From Azospirillum oryzae (GTDB lineage Bacteria > Pseudomonadota > Alphaproteobacteria > Azospirillales > Azospirillaceae): a stretch of DNA of 64,000 nt. The DNA lies in assembly GCF_900177515.1 (NCBI RefSeq), contig NZ_FXAK01000009.1, positions 310,001 through 374,000 on the forward strand. Reading direction: 5' to 3'. Every line of letters starts with the position of its first letter. The first letter of the stretch is position 1. Positions 45,769 through 54,340 of this stretch are shown here, one piece after another. Below the pieces are notes generated by a model. It was given only the letters and a program-made list of their open reading frames with translations. It was not told the origin of the DNA and searched no databases. Both the position numbers and the translations under genes were made by a program.

Positions 45769-46499
45769 GCATGGACGACGATCTTCCCGCCACGGCGGTT
45801 CCCGACACCGAAGCCGCTCCCCGGCGTCGCCGCGCGGTGCCGCCCCCGCCGCTGGCGGAGATGGCGGTGGAGCGGCTGCGCGACATGATCATCTATGGCG
45901 AGCTGCCGCCGTCGTCCCGGCTGATCGAGCCCGAACTGAGCGAGAAGCTCGGCATTTCCCGCACGCCGCTGCGCGAGGCGCTGAAGCTGCTGGCCGCCGA
46001 CGGGCTGGTGATGCTGCGCCCCAACCGCAACGCCATCGTCGCTCCTCTCGACGCCAGCGAGCTGATCCACCTGTTCGAGGCCGAGGGCTGCATCGAGAGC
46101 TTTGCGGCAAGGCTGGCCGCCGAACGCATGACCGCCGCCGACCTGCGGCGGCTGCGTGGCTTCCAGGAGAAGATCGAAGCATTGCAAGGGGCTGGCGCGC
46201 TGGAGGAATATTTCTCCATCAACCAGAAGATCCACCGGCTGATCGTGTCGGGCGCCAAGAACCCGGCCTTGGTGGATGCACATGACCGGCTGCTCGGCCG
46301 GCTGGCGCGGGCGCGCTATTTCGCGCTGGGCGCCCAGGGGCGATGGAAGGAATCGGTGCTGGAGCACCGCGAGATCCTGGCGGCGATGGAGGCCCGTGAC
46401 GGTGAGACCGCGCAGCGGCTGTTCGTCCACCATGTCGGCCGCACCGGCGAGGTGGTGGCCGCCGCCTGTGCATCACCCAGGGCTCGGCGGGCGATGTAG
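45765..46499 (+). CDS. GntR-family regulator (FadR/FCD type)
   Basis: 244 aa. Winged HTH around residues 28-95 (VERLRDMIIYGELPPSSRLIEPEL, in two segments, then LGISRTPLREALKLLAADGLV) and an FCD effector domain with the metal-ligand type residues. Start in an ATGA overlap with amidase; ATG at 45771 is an alternative. Last gene of the MFS-amidase-GntR unit and convergent with hydA. Confidence 0.91.
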   Translation: MSMDDDLPATAVPDTEAAPRRRRAVPPPPLAEMAVERLRDMIIYGELPPSSRLIEPELSEKLGISRTPLREALKLLAADGLVMLRPNRNAIVAPLDASELIHLFEAEGCIESFAARLAAERMTAADLRRLRGFQEKIEALQGAGALEEYFSINQKIHRLIVSGAKNPALVDAHDRLLGRLARARYFALGAQGRWKESVLEHREILAAMEARDGETAQRLFVHHVGRTGEVVAAACASPRARRAM

Positions 46500-46518
46500 C
46501 CACCACCCGCCGGGACCT

Positions 46519-47955
46519 TCAAAACGGCAGAACCGGCGCCGGGGCGCTCTTGGGACGGGCGGGAGCCGGCAGGCCGCAGGGCAGGAACTCCCCGCGGCCG
46601 GGCTGGACCAGAAGCGCGCCGTCACGGCACACCACCGCCCCGCGCGAGATCGTCGCCACCGGCCAGCCGGTCACCTCCATCCCCTCATAGGGGGTGTAGT
46701 CGACATTGTGGTGCAGCATGGCGTTGGTGACGGTCACACGGCGGGCGGGATCCCACAGGGCGATGTCGGCATCGGCCCCCACCGCGATGGTGCCCTTGCG
46801 CGGATGCAGCCCGTACATGCGGGCCGGATTGGTGGCGGTCAGCTCGACGAATTTGGTCAGCTCCATCCGCCCGGTCATTACCCCGGCGGAGAACAGCAGC
46901 GGCAGCCGCGTCTCCACCCCCGGAATGCCGTTGGGCACGCAGCGGAAGGGCGCCTTATCGCCATGGACCTTCTTGCCGCCGGGACCGTCGAAATGGAACG
47001 GCGCATGGTCGGACGAGAAGATCTGGAAGGCGCCGCCGGTTAGCCCGTCCCAGATGACGGCCTGATTGGCGGCATCTCGCGGTGGCGGCGAGCAGATGCA
47101 TTTCGCCCCCTCGAAGCCGTCTTCGCCCAGATCGTCGGCGGTCAGGAAGAGATATTGCGGGCAGGTCTCGGCATAAATGCGCAAGCCGCGCCCCTGCGCC
47201 CAGCGGATCTGTTCCACCGCGTCGGCGCCGGAGACATGGACGATCAGGATCGGCACGTCCACCAGTTCGGCCAGAGAGATCGCCCGGTGGGTGGCCTCGC
47301 GCTCCGCCACGCGCGGGCGGGAGACGCCATGGAAGAAGGGAGCAGTCTGCCCGGTGCGCTCCAGCTTCTCGGTCAGCCAGGCGATGCAGTCGGCATTCTC
47401 CGCATGCATCATCACCATGGCGCCCTCGCTGCGGGCGATGTCGAGAACCTCCAGGATCTGGCGGTCGTTCAGCTTCAGCGCGTCGTAGGTCATGTAGATC
47501 TTGAAGGACGTGTAGCCCTCGCGGATCAGCGCCGGCAGTTCCTGTCCCAGAACCTGTTCGGTCGGATCGGTGACGATCAGGTGGAAGGCATAGTCGATCA
47601 CCGGCTTGCCGGCGGCCCGCCGGTGATAATCGTCCACCGCCTCGCGCAGCGACCGGCCCTTTTCCTGACAGGCGAAGGGCAGCACGGTGGTGGTGCCGCC
47701 GAACGCCGCGGAGCGGGTGCCGGTGAGGAAATCGTCGGCCATCACCGACCCGTCGCCGGTCGGCTGGTCGAAATGGACATGCCCGTCGACGCCACCGGGC
47801 AAGACCAGCAGCCCGGCGGCGTCGATCTCCTCCGCACCGGCGCCTAGGCCGGCCCCGAGCGCCGCGATGGTCCCGCCGCGCACGCCGACATCGGCCTTGA
47901 ACACGTCCGACGCGGTGGCGACCGTGCCGTTGCGGATGACCAGATCGAACTCCAT
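46519..47955 (-). CDS. hydA: Dihydropyrimidinase/D-hydantoinase
   Basis: 478 aa cyclic amidohydrolase. Metal ligands in GGVDGHVHFDQP, carbamylated-Lys region YTSFKIYMTYDAL, MMHAENADC, IVHVSGADA, and FSSDHAPF are conserved. Opens dihydrouracil, dihydrothymine or hydantoin rings. SD GGAAAGGGGAGG. It is the last gene of the importer-amidohydrolase-racemase-like operon, so the natural substrate is probably a cyclic imide generated or delivered by those proteins. Confidence 0.94.
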   Translation of the reverse strand: MEFDLVIRNGTVATASDVFKADVGVRGGTIAALGAGLGAGAEEIDAAGLLVLPGGVDGHVHFDQPTGDGSVMADDFLTGTRSAAFGGTTTVLPFACQEKGRSLREAVDDYHRRAAGKPVIDYAFHLIVTDPTEQVLGQELPALIREGYTSFKIYMTYDALKLNDRQILEVLDIARSEGAMVMMHAENADCIAWLTEKLERTGQTAPFFHGVSRPRVAEREATHRAISLAELVDVPILIVHVSGADAVEQIRWAQGRGLRIYAETCPQYLFLTADDLGEDGFEGAKCICSPPPRDAANQAVIWDGLTGGAFQIFSSDHAPFHFDGPGGKKVHGDKAPFRCVPNGIPGVETRLPLLFSAGVMTGRMELTKFVELTATNPARMYGLHPRKGTIAVGADADIALWDPARRVTVTNAMLHHNVDYTPYEGMEVTGWPVATISRGAVVCRDGALLVQPGRGEFLPCGLPAPARPKSAPAPVLPF

Positions 47956-47983
47956 GTTCCCCTCCCCTTTCCTCTGGCGGCGG

Positions 47984-48730
47984 TCAGCCGTGCAGTTCCT
48001 GGAACAGGCTGCCCCAGCCCTCGACCCCGCGGGTGTCGACGCCGGTCATGCGCAGCGCCTTCCACACCACGGTGGACACGGTGTCATAGACGGGAATGCC
48101 CAGCGCCTTCTCCACCCGCTCGGCCACCGGGGCGCCGCGCATGTTGGTGCAGATGATGGCGATGGCGTCGGGCTTGGCCTCCGCCACTTCTGCGCACATC
48201 CGCTCGATCCGCTCCTCGGCAATCTCGGAGAAAGAGAAGTTGCCGCGGTCGTTCAGATGACGCTCCGCCACCACCTCGAAGCCGGCGGCGTTGTAGTTGG
48301 CGACCATCCGCTCCTGGATCTCGTCGAGATAGGGGCTGACGATGGCGAAGCGCTTGCGGTCGGTGGTCTCCAGGATCTCGTTCAGCGCCAGCATGGAGGT
48401 GCAGGCCGGAATGCCGGTCTCCGCCGCGATGGTGCGGCACAGCCGCTCGTCGGCATCGAAGCCGAGCCAGCCGGCCGAAGTGCCGTTCCAGCCGATGACG
48501 TTCAGCTTCGCGTCGGCCAGCAGCCGGGCGGCGTCGAGGAAGGGTGCGTCGGTGAACTGGTCGAGCGCCGCGGCGCGCAACGAGATCTCCTTGACGGTGA
48601 AGCGGCCGAAATGGGCCGTCACCTCCGGCAGTCCGCTCAGCATCGCGGCGGTCACCGGCTCCAGCACCGTGTTTGACGACGGGGTCAGCATCCCCAGGAG
48701 GACGCGCTTGGTCAGGTCGGGCGTGCTCAT
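47984..48730 (-). CDS. Asp/Glu racemase superfamily protein, arylmalonate decarboxylase-like cysteine pattern
   Basis: 248 aa, maleate isomerase/Asp-Glu racemase fold: MLTPSSNTVLEPV at the N-terminus, VIGWNGTSAGWLG, and IAIICTNMRGA. Racemases and maleate isomerases have two catalytic cysteines; here the first position is Gly83 and only Cys194 remains. That single-cysteine arrangement with a preceding Gly is known for arylmalonate decarboxylase. Start 48730 has AAGGAC upstream. In an operon with hydA, it may decarboxylate or racemise a ring-opening or pre-ring product. Confidence 0.85.
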   Translation of the reverse strand: MSTPDLTKRVLLGMLTPSSNTVLEPVTAAMLSGLPEVTAHFGRFTVKEISLRAAALDQFTDAPFLDAARLLADAKLNVIGWNGTSAGWLGFDADERLCRTIAAETGIPACTSMLALNEILETTDRKRFAIVSPYLDEIQERMVANYNAAGFEVVAERHLNDRGNFSFSEIAEERIERMCAEVAEAKPDAIAIICTNMRGAPVAERVEKALGIPVYDTVSTVVWKALRMTGVDTRGVEGWGSLFQELHG

Positions 48731-48789
48731 GTTCGGTCCTTGTCGCTTCAGGCGTTTTCTTGTTTTCAGGGTTTTCTGTTTTCTGAGGT

Positions 48790-50133
48790 TCAGGCACGCG
48801 CCCACAGCGCGCGGGCGGCTTCGTCGGCCTCGATGCAGATCCGTTCCAGGTCCGCGCGGAGCAGACGGCCGTCCTCCACCAGAATTTCGCCGTCGACCAT
48901 CACCATCTCGACGTCTTGACCCTGGCCGGTGTGGACCAGGGTGCCGAGCGGGTTGATCTGCGGCCGCAGATGCGGACGGCGGGTGTCGAACAGCACCAGA
49001 TCGGCGCGTTTGCCGACGGCAAGCGTACCGATCTCTCCGGCCATGCCGACGGCCTCCGCTCCGCCCAGCGTTGCCATGCGGAAGACGTCGGACGGCTGCC
49101 AATCGGCGGTGACGCCGCCCTGGCCGATGCGGGCGGTGGCCAGCGCCCAGCGCATCGCTTCCACCATGTCGCCATGCTGGGTATCGGTGCACAGCGCCAG
49201 ATTGACTCCCGCCGCCTTCAGCGCCGGGGTCGGCGCCAGCCTGCCGGAGGCGGCGTTGCATTTGGGAACGGTCACCGCATGGGTGCCGGCGCGGGCCAGC
49301 CGGGCGATGTCGTCGCCATCTACATAGAGGCAATGGGTGGCGAGAAGCCGGTCGTTCAGCAGCCCGACCTCCTCCAGCAGAGCCGCCGGAGACAGGCCGG
49401 TCGAGGCGCGGACGCGCTCCACCTCCACCCGGCTCTGGGCCAGATGGGTGTTGACGCGCATGCCGCGGGCCGACGCCTCGGCAGCGAGCGTGCGCAGGAA
49501 GCCGGGGGAGCAGGTGTCCGGCGCATGGGCGGCCATTTGCACCGCGATGCGTCCACTCCCGGCGCCATGCCAGCGGTCGTGCAGGTCGAGCGTCCGCCGC
49601 AGCAGATCGTCGCCGATGGCGGCGTCGAAGCACCATTCCCCCTGCGGCACGCGGGCGAAATCCACATCATGCACCCGCCAGCCGGCATGGACGCGCAGGC
49701 CGAGGTCGGCGACGGCATCCAGCGTCGCCTCGGCATGGACGAAATGGTCGCAGACCAGGGTGGAGCCGGACAGCAGCGCCTCCGCCACCCCCAGCCGGGC
49801 CAGCGCCCGCGCCTCCTCCGGCGTGGCGTCGGTGCCCTTGGGAACGCCGGGGGTGTAGGAGGGGGCGAAGCCGAGATCGGCGGCGACGCCGCGCACCATC
49901 ACCAGCACCGCATGCAGGTGGGCGTTGACGAAACCGGGCGTCGCCACCCGGCCGGGCCGGTGCATCTTGCGGGCCGCCGCCGGCAGCCCGGCGGAGGCCG
50001 GGGCCAGATGGGCGATCCGGCCGTCGCGGATGCCGATGGCGGCGTCTTCCACGATGCCCAGCGCCGGATCGCCGGTGATGGCGGTGACGCCGGTCAGCAG
50101 CAGGTCGAGCGGGACGAGCGGGGTGGGTGTCAT
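48790..50133 (-). CDS. Amidohydrolase-family deaminase/hydrolase (TrzN/AtzB/cytosine deaminase-like)
   Basis: 447 aa. Metal-binding PGFVNAHLHAV (HxH), THLAQSRVEVERV, LATHCLYVDGDDI and LCTDTQHGDMVEAM mark a mononuclear-zinc amidohydrolase related to chlorohydrolases, methylthioadenosine and cytosine deaminases. Likely deaminates or dechlorinates a heterocycle. Its start overlaps the stop of the ABC ATPase gene (ATGA). Confidence 0.9.
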   Translation of the reverse strand: MTPTPLVPLDLLLTGVTAITGDPALGIVEDAAIGIRDGRIAHLAPASAGLPAAARKMHRPGRVATPGFVNAHLHAVLVMVRGVAADLGFAPSYTPGVPKGTDATPEEARALARLGVAEALLSGSTLVCDHFVHAEATLDAVADLGLRVHAGWRVHDVDFARVPQGEWCFDAAIGDDLLRRTLDLHDRWHGAGSGRIAVQMAAHAPDTCSPGFLRTLAAEASARGMRVNTHLAQSRVEVERVRASTGLSPAALLEEVGLLNDRLLATHCLYVDGDDIARLARAGTHAVTVPKCNAASGRLAPTPALKAAGVNLALCTDTQHGDMVEAMRWALATARIGQGGVTADWQPSDVFRMATLGGAEAVGMAGEIGTLAVGKRADLVLFDTRRPHLRPQINPLGTLVHTGQGQDVEMVMVDGEILVEDGRLLRADLERICIEADEAARALWARA

Positions 50134-50951
50134 GCCGCCGCACCCTGCCGGCTGGCTTCCGCGGTGACTTCCGCTTTCGCTTCCCGGCGCTGCTGCATCC
50201 CCTCCTCGCGGATGAGGTTGAGGATGTGGCGCTTATGGTCGTTGAACTGCTGGCTGGTGATGTCGCGCGGGCGCGGCAGGTCGAGGTCGATCAGCTCGCG
50301 CACCCGCCCCGGACGGCTGGTCAGGACCGCGACCTGGGTGCCGAGCACCAGCGCCTCGTCGACGCTGTGGGTGACGAAAACGATGGTGCAGCGCTGCTTC
50401 TGCCAGATGGCGACCAGTTCTTCCTGCATGTCCATCTTGGTCTGGGCGTCGAGCGCCGCGAACGGCTCGTCCATCAGGATGACCTGCGGGTTCAGCAGCA
50501 GGGCGCGGGCGATGCCGACGCGTTGGCTCATGCCGCCCGACAACTCTGCCGGGAAATGATTCTCGAAGCCGCGCAGGCCGACCATGTCGATGTATTCCTG
50601 CGCGGCGGCCCGGCGGTCGGCCTTGCGCCAGCCCTTCAGCCGCAGATGGAAGGCGACATTCTCCCACACCGGCAGCCACGGCATCAGGTTGGCCTGCTGG
50701 AAGACCATGCCGCGGTCGGCGCCCGGCCCGTCCACCGGCTTGCCGCCGACCGTCACGCTGCCGCCGGTCGGCTTCTCGAAGCCGGCGATCATGTTCAGCA
50801 GGGTGGACTTGCCGCAGCCCGAAGATCCCAGCAGGCATAGGAACTGGTTCGGTTCCACCGACAGGCTGACGTCGTCGATGGCCAGCAGATCACGCTTGCG
50901 CTTGGCGTCGCGGAAGACCTTGGTGATGTTCTTGAGTTCGATGGACGCCAT
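50130..50951 (-). CDS. ABC transporter ATP-binding protein (TauB/SsuB/ThiZ type)
   Basis: 273 aa. Walker A GSSGCGKST, Q-loop VFQQANLMPWLPVWENVAF, signature ELSGGMSQRVGIARAL, Walker B VILMDEPFAALDAQTK, switch His FVTHSVDEA. Part of a nitrate/sulfonate/pyrimidine-precursor type importer with the adjacent permease and binding protein. Confidence 0.92.
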   Translation of the reverse strand: MASIELKNITKVFRDAKRKRDLLAIDDVSLSVEPNQFLCLLGSSGCGKSTLLNMIAGFEKPTGGSVTVGGKPVDGPGADRGMVFQQANLMPWLPVWENVAFHLRLKGWRKADRRAAAQEYIDMVGLRGFENHFPAELSGGMSQRVGIARALLLNPQVILMDEPFAALDAQTKMDMQEELVAIWQKQRCTIVFVTHSVDEALVLGTQVAVLTSRPGRVRELIDLDLPRPRDITSQQFNDHKRHILNLIREEGMQQRREAKAEVTAEASRQGAAA

Positions 50952-50955
50952 GGCG

Positions 50956-51762
50956 TCAACCCTCCCGGCTCTGCAGGGTTGATCCGTGCTGCCAGTGCAG
51001 AGCCATCGACATCAGGAGCTTGATGAGGCCGTCGGTCGCATAGCCGAGCAGGCCGATGCTGGCCATCGAGGCGAGCACGAGGTCGTAGCGCAGGAAGTAA
51101 TAGCTGTCCCACAGCACATACCCCAGCCCGCTCTTGACCGCGACCATCTCGGCGGTGACGGTCAGCATCCAGGCGGCGCCGATGCCGATGCGCAGGCCGG
51201 CGAAGATGCTGGGCAGCGCCGCCGGGAACACCACATGGCGCAACAGCTGCTGTTCGGTGGCGCCCATCATCGAGGCGGCGCGGATCAGGTTGCGGTCGGC
51301 GGTCTTCACCCCATGGATGGTGTTCATCAGGACAGGGAAGAAGGCGCCAAGGAAGACCAGGAAGATCGCCGGCTTGTCGGCGATGCCGAACCAGATGATC
51401 GCCAGCGGAATCCAGGACACCGGCGGAACCGGGCGCAGCATCTGGATGGTCGGTTCCACCGTCCGCTCGACCCAGCGCCACCAGCCGATGGCGATGCCGA
51501 GCAGGATACCGCTGACCGCCGCGATACCATAACCGGCGGCGACCCGCATGGCGCTGGACAGCGCGTCGGCCAGCCAGCGCCCGCTGTTGCCCTGCGACGT
51601 CTCGTCGAAGCCGAACACCCAGTCGCCCCAGGCATGCAAAACTACCGTCGGCGGCGGCAGCAGCGCCGCTGGCAGCAGGCCGGATCGCGACACGATCTCC
51701 CAGGCCACGAGAATGAAGAGGGGAACGACTGCCCGCTCCCAGGATTTCCAGATCGCCCTCAT
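50956..51762 (-). CDS. ABC transporter permease (TauC/SsuC type)
   Basis: 268 aa, about six membrane helices, EAA loop IRAASMMGATEQQLLRHVVFPAALPSIFAG around residues 160-190. Only 4 bp upstream of the ATPase gene. Separated from the binding-protein gene by 91 bp. Confidence 0.92.
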   Translation of the reverse strand: MRAIWKSWERAVVPLFILVAWEIVSRSGLLPAALLPPPTVVLHAWGDWVFGFDETSQGNSGRWLADALSSAMRVAAGYGIAAVSGILLGIAIGWWRWVERTVEPTIQMLRPVPPVSWIPLAIIWFGIADKPAIFLVFLGAFFPVLMNTIHGVKTADRNLIRAASMMGATEQQLLRHVVFPAALPSIFAGLRIGIGAAWMLTVTAEMVAVKSGLGYVLWDSYYFLRYDLVLASMASIGLLGYATDGLIKLLMSMALHWQHGSTLQSREG

Positions 51763-51853
51763 GAGGCGGACTCCCGTTCCGTCGAAAACACCTGTCGGAT
51801 GCGCCCCGCCGTAAATCGCGGATCGGGCCGGCGGGGCCGCATGCGGCCGCGGA

Positions 51854-52870
51854 TCAGTAACCGAGTTCGCTTTTCGGCTTGCCGGTAACGGTTTCGAGGA
51901 ACTTGTAATCGAGGTTCTTTTCGGCCACCGCGGACACGTCGTGGCTGATGTATTTCAGGTCGCGCATCATCGCGGCGATGGCCAGCGTGCTGTCCTTGTG
52001 CATCTCATAGTCCGGGGTGGCGTTCTTCAGCGCCTCGGCGGCGACCGCCTTGTCCATGCCGGTGTATTTGTTGATCGTCTCGATCCAGGCGCCCTTGTCT
52101 GCCTTCAGGGTGTCGACCAGAGCCACCACCGACGCGACGGTGGCCTCGACCGCCTTGGGATGTTCCTTGATGACGTCGGAACGGGTGACGATCAGGTTGG
52201 TCAGGTTGCCGGCGGCCTGGTCGTAGGGAAGCGTGAAGTGCCGGCCGACGCCGCTGCCACGGATCTGCGAGGCGAAGGGCTCCACCGTACAGATCACGTC
52301 GACCTCGCCGCGCTGCAGGGCGGCAGCGTGGTCGGACGGGTTCGGGATGTTGATGAACTGCACGTCCTTGTTGGCGTCGATGCCGTTCTTCAGGAAGGCG
52401 CCGCGCATGTGGATGTCCTGCGCGTTCCCGCGCGAGGCGGCGACGCGCAACGGCTCGCCCTTCGCCTTGCGTTCGGCGACCAGCGCCTTGAAACCGGCCC
52501 AGTCGTCCGCCTTCAGCTCGATCCCCTTGGCCGTCAGAATCTCCGAGCCGCCATTCACCTGACCGGAGATGGCCACCACGTCGAATCCCTTGTCGAGGGC
52601 GGTGATGTAGTGGAGGTAGGTGACCTGGGCCACATCGATGCTCTTGGATACCAATGCCGTCAGAACGTCGTTGCCGGAATTGAAGTTGATCGCCTCGATC
52701 TTGACGCCCTTTGCCAGATCGGGTGTCAGCGCCATCGGCAGGCAATGGGCGCATTTGGCGAAACCCAGCTTCACCGCCTCCATATCGGCGGCCTGCGCCG
52801 TCGCAGCGGCCGCGGACAAGGCGAGGGCCAGGCCGGTGACGGCGCCATAGGTGAAGGATCGAAGCGACAT
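51854..52870 (-). CDS. ABC transporter substrate-binding protein (NMT1/THI5/TauA-like)
   Basis: 338 aa. Sec signal (LALALSAAAATAQAAD) then VKLGFAKCAHCLPMALTPDL. NFNSGNDVLTALVSKSIDVAQVTYLHY and VDVICTVEPFASQIRGSG are typical of the TauA/THI5 family that binds pyrimidines, sulfonates or nitrate. The CAHC pair near the mature N-terminus is unusual. First gene of the catabolic operon and divergent from a GntR gene. Confidence 0.91.
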   Translation of the reverse strand: MSLRSFTYGAVTGLALALSAAAATAQAADMEAVKLGFAKCAHCLPMALTPDLAKGVKIEAINFNSGNDVLTALVSKSIDVAQVTYLHYITALDKGFDVVAISGQVNGGSEILTAKGIELKADDWAGFKALVAERKAKGEPLRVAASRGNAQDIHMRGAFLKNGIDANKDVQFINIPNPSDHAAALQRGEVDVICTVEPFASQIRGSGVGRHFTLPYDQAAGNLTNLIVTRSDVIKEHPKAVEATVASVVALVDTLKADKGAWIETINKYTGMDKAVAAEALKNATPDYEMHKDSTLAIAAMMRDLKYISHDVSAVAEKNLDYKFLETVTGKPKSELGY

Positions 52871-52927
52871 GGGCAGGATTCCCTGATGCGATTGCGATGA
52901 TCCGTCGATCGCAAACCGCGTGCCAGA

Positions 52928-52937
52928 TTGTATACAA
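52928..52937. promoter_or_regulatory. TTGTATACAA palindrome (candidate GntR operator)
   Basis: Perfect 10-bp palindrome in the 224-bp AT-rich divergent gap between the importer operon and the FadR-type GntR gene, 58 bp upstream of the binding-protein start. The form is common for FCD-GntR operators. Confidence 0.6.
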
Positions 52938-53094
52938 AATGGTGATTTTGGAAATCATCATCATTATCAATGGCTTGCATTATTTTCCCGTCGGAGCGCC
53001 TTTGCGAGTCACGCTTGCCTTATTTTTGTGCGCATGGCATCGTTCGCACATCTATGCACAATCATTCAGCAGAACGGGCAGTGCCGGATCGACC

Positions 53095-53820
53095 ATGGAT
53101 AGCGTGAAGACAGCCAAGCCCGCCGCCGGGCCGATCCGCCGCGAAACGCTGCATCACGGGGTCGTCGCGGAATTGCGCACGATGATCCTTTCCGGAGAGC
53201 TTCGGCCGGGAAGCCGGGTACCGGAAATCCAGCTGTGCGGGCATCTCGGCGTTTCCCGCACCCCGCTGCGGGAGGCGTTGCGGATCTTGGCCGCGGAGGG
53301 GCTTGTGGAACTCCGGCCGCACCGCGGCGCGGTGGTGACGCCCATCGATCCGAATGAAATTGCCGCGGTCTTCGAGGTAATGGAGGCGCTGGAGGCGTTG
53401 GCGGGCGAACTCGCATGCCGACGTGGGACAGAGGAGGAATTTGCCGAACTCGACCGGCTCCACGCTCGGCTTCACGCGCAGTTCGATGCCGGTGACCGGC
53501 TGGCCTATTTCATGACCAACCGCCAAATTCATGCCTGGATCGTCGCAATGGCGCGCAACCCCTCCTTGGAGGCCACCTACTCTGGCTTCGCATCGAAGAT
53601 CCTCCGCGCCCGGTCACTGGCCAACTACGATGCCGACCGCTGGCGCGACTCGCTGATGGAACATGATGGCTTCATGGCGGCACTCCGGCGACGCGATGCG
53701 GCGACGGCAGGCAGGCTCCTGGCAGACCACTGCTGCCATACCACGGCTGCCGTCCTCAATGCGCTCAACGGCTCCGAGGATTCGCTGCAAAACTCGGCAC
53801 GCGGACGGCTTCCCCCCTGA
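53095..53820 (+). CDS. GntR-family regulator (FadR/FCD type)
   Basis: 241 aa. HTH LHHGVVAELRTMILSGELRP then LGVSRTPLREALRILAAEGLV; FCD domain with DRWRDSLMEHDGFMAALRRRD and the late DHCCHTT. ATG at 53095 fits the family start; the longer in-frame ORF from 52897 extends through the promoter. Divergent from the importer operon and probably its repressor. Its 3' end nearly touches the IS-disrupted membrane gene. Confidence 0.91.
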   Translation: MDSVKTAKPAAGPIRRETLHHGVVAELRTMILSGELRPGSRVPEIQLCGHLGVSRTPLREALRILAAEGLVELRPHRGAVVTPIDPNEIAAVFEVMEALEALAGELACRRGTEEEFAELDRLHARLHAQFDAGDRLAYFMTNRQIHAWIVAMARNPSLEATYSGFASKILRARSLANYDADRWRDSLMEHDGFMAALRRRDAATAGRLLADHCCHTTAAVLNALNGSEDSLQNSARGRLPP

Positions 53821-54254
53821 GGCGCTGGTGATCAGGCAGCCTTGTGAGAGACCGGCATGCCAAGGCTGGGCATGATGTTGAACCGCCACCGCCGTCACAA
53901 CCGCGCCGACCGCGGCCAGCGGCAGCCGGTAGGGCTCGAAATAGGTGAGCAGCAGGTCGGACCCGAAGGCGAAGAGCAGGATCTTGTTGCAGGTCGGACA
54001 GGCAATGCCAAGAAAGCCGAGCAGGCTGCCGAAACCGGCGCCGGGAACAGGGCACCGGGGCCGCCGAATGGCGACATAGACGCCGACCAGCACGGACTGG
54101 ATGGCCAGCAACCAGACCTCGAAGCCTTGGGTCGGCGTCATCCGCACGAACACCGGGTTCGGCCACACGGCCGTGACGGTGCCGAGCACCAGAAAGGTGC
54201 CGAGTGCCGCTGCCATGCCGCGCCATGGCTGCACCGGCGCGAGACCACCAGCAG

Positions 54255-54323
54255 GTGAGGTGATGTGGTGGACGGCCCTTTTCCCCAAATGCCGGTGAAA
54301 AGCGTTGGACGTCGAAGACACCA
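54255..54323. repeat. Left arm of 69-bp perfect inverted repeat
   Basis: Exactly complementary to 55626-55694. Begins GTGAGGTGATGTGG and ends AAGACACCA, 18 bp before the transposase ATG. The outermost base may belong to the target. Confidence 0.93.
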
Positions 54324-54340
54324 CCTCATAGGAGCCAGCG

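Noticed and set aside
52871..53094. Possible riboswitch upstream of the THI5-like binding protein
   Set aside because: No TPP or purine riboswitch core found; the gap is AT-rich and explained by divergent promoters and the TTGTATACAA site.
53614..54324. A 236-aa minus-strand ORF as an intact gene
   Set aside because: Its start lies inside the IS inverted repeat and its end overlaps the GntR gene; it is the 3' part of the disrupted membrane-protein gene.
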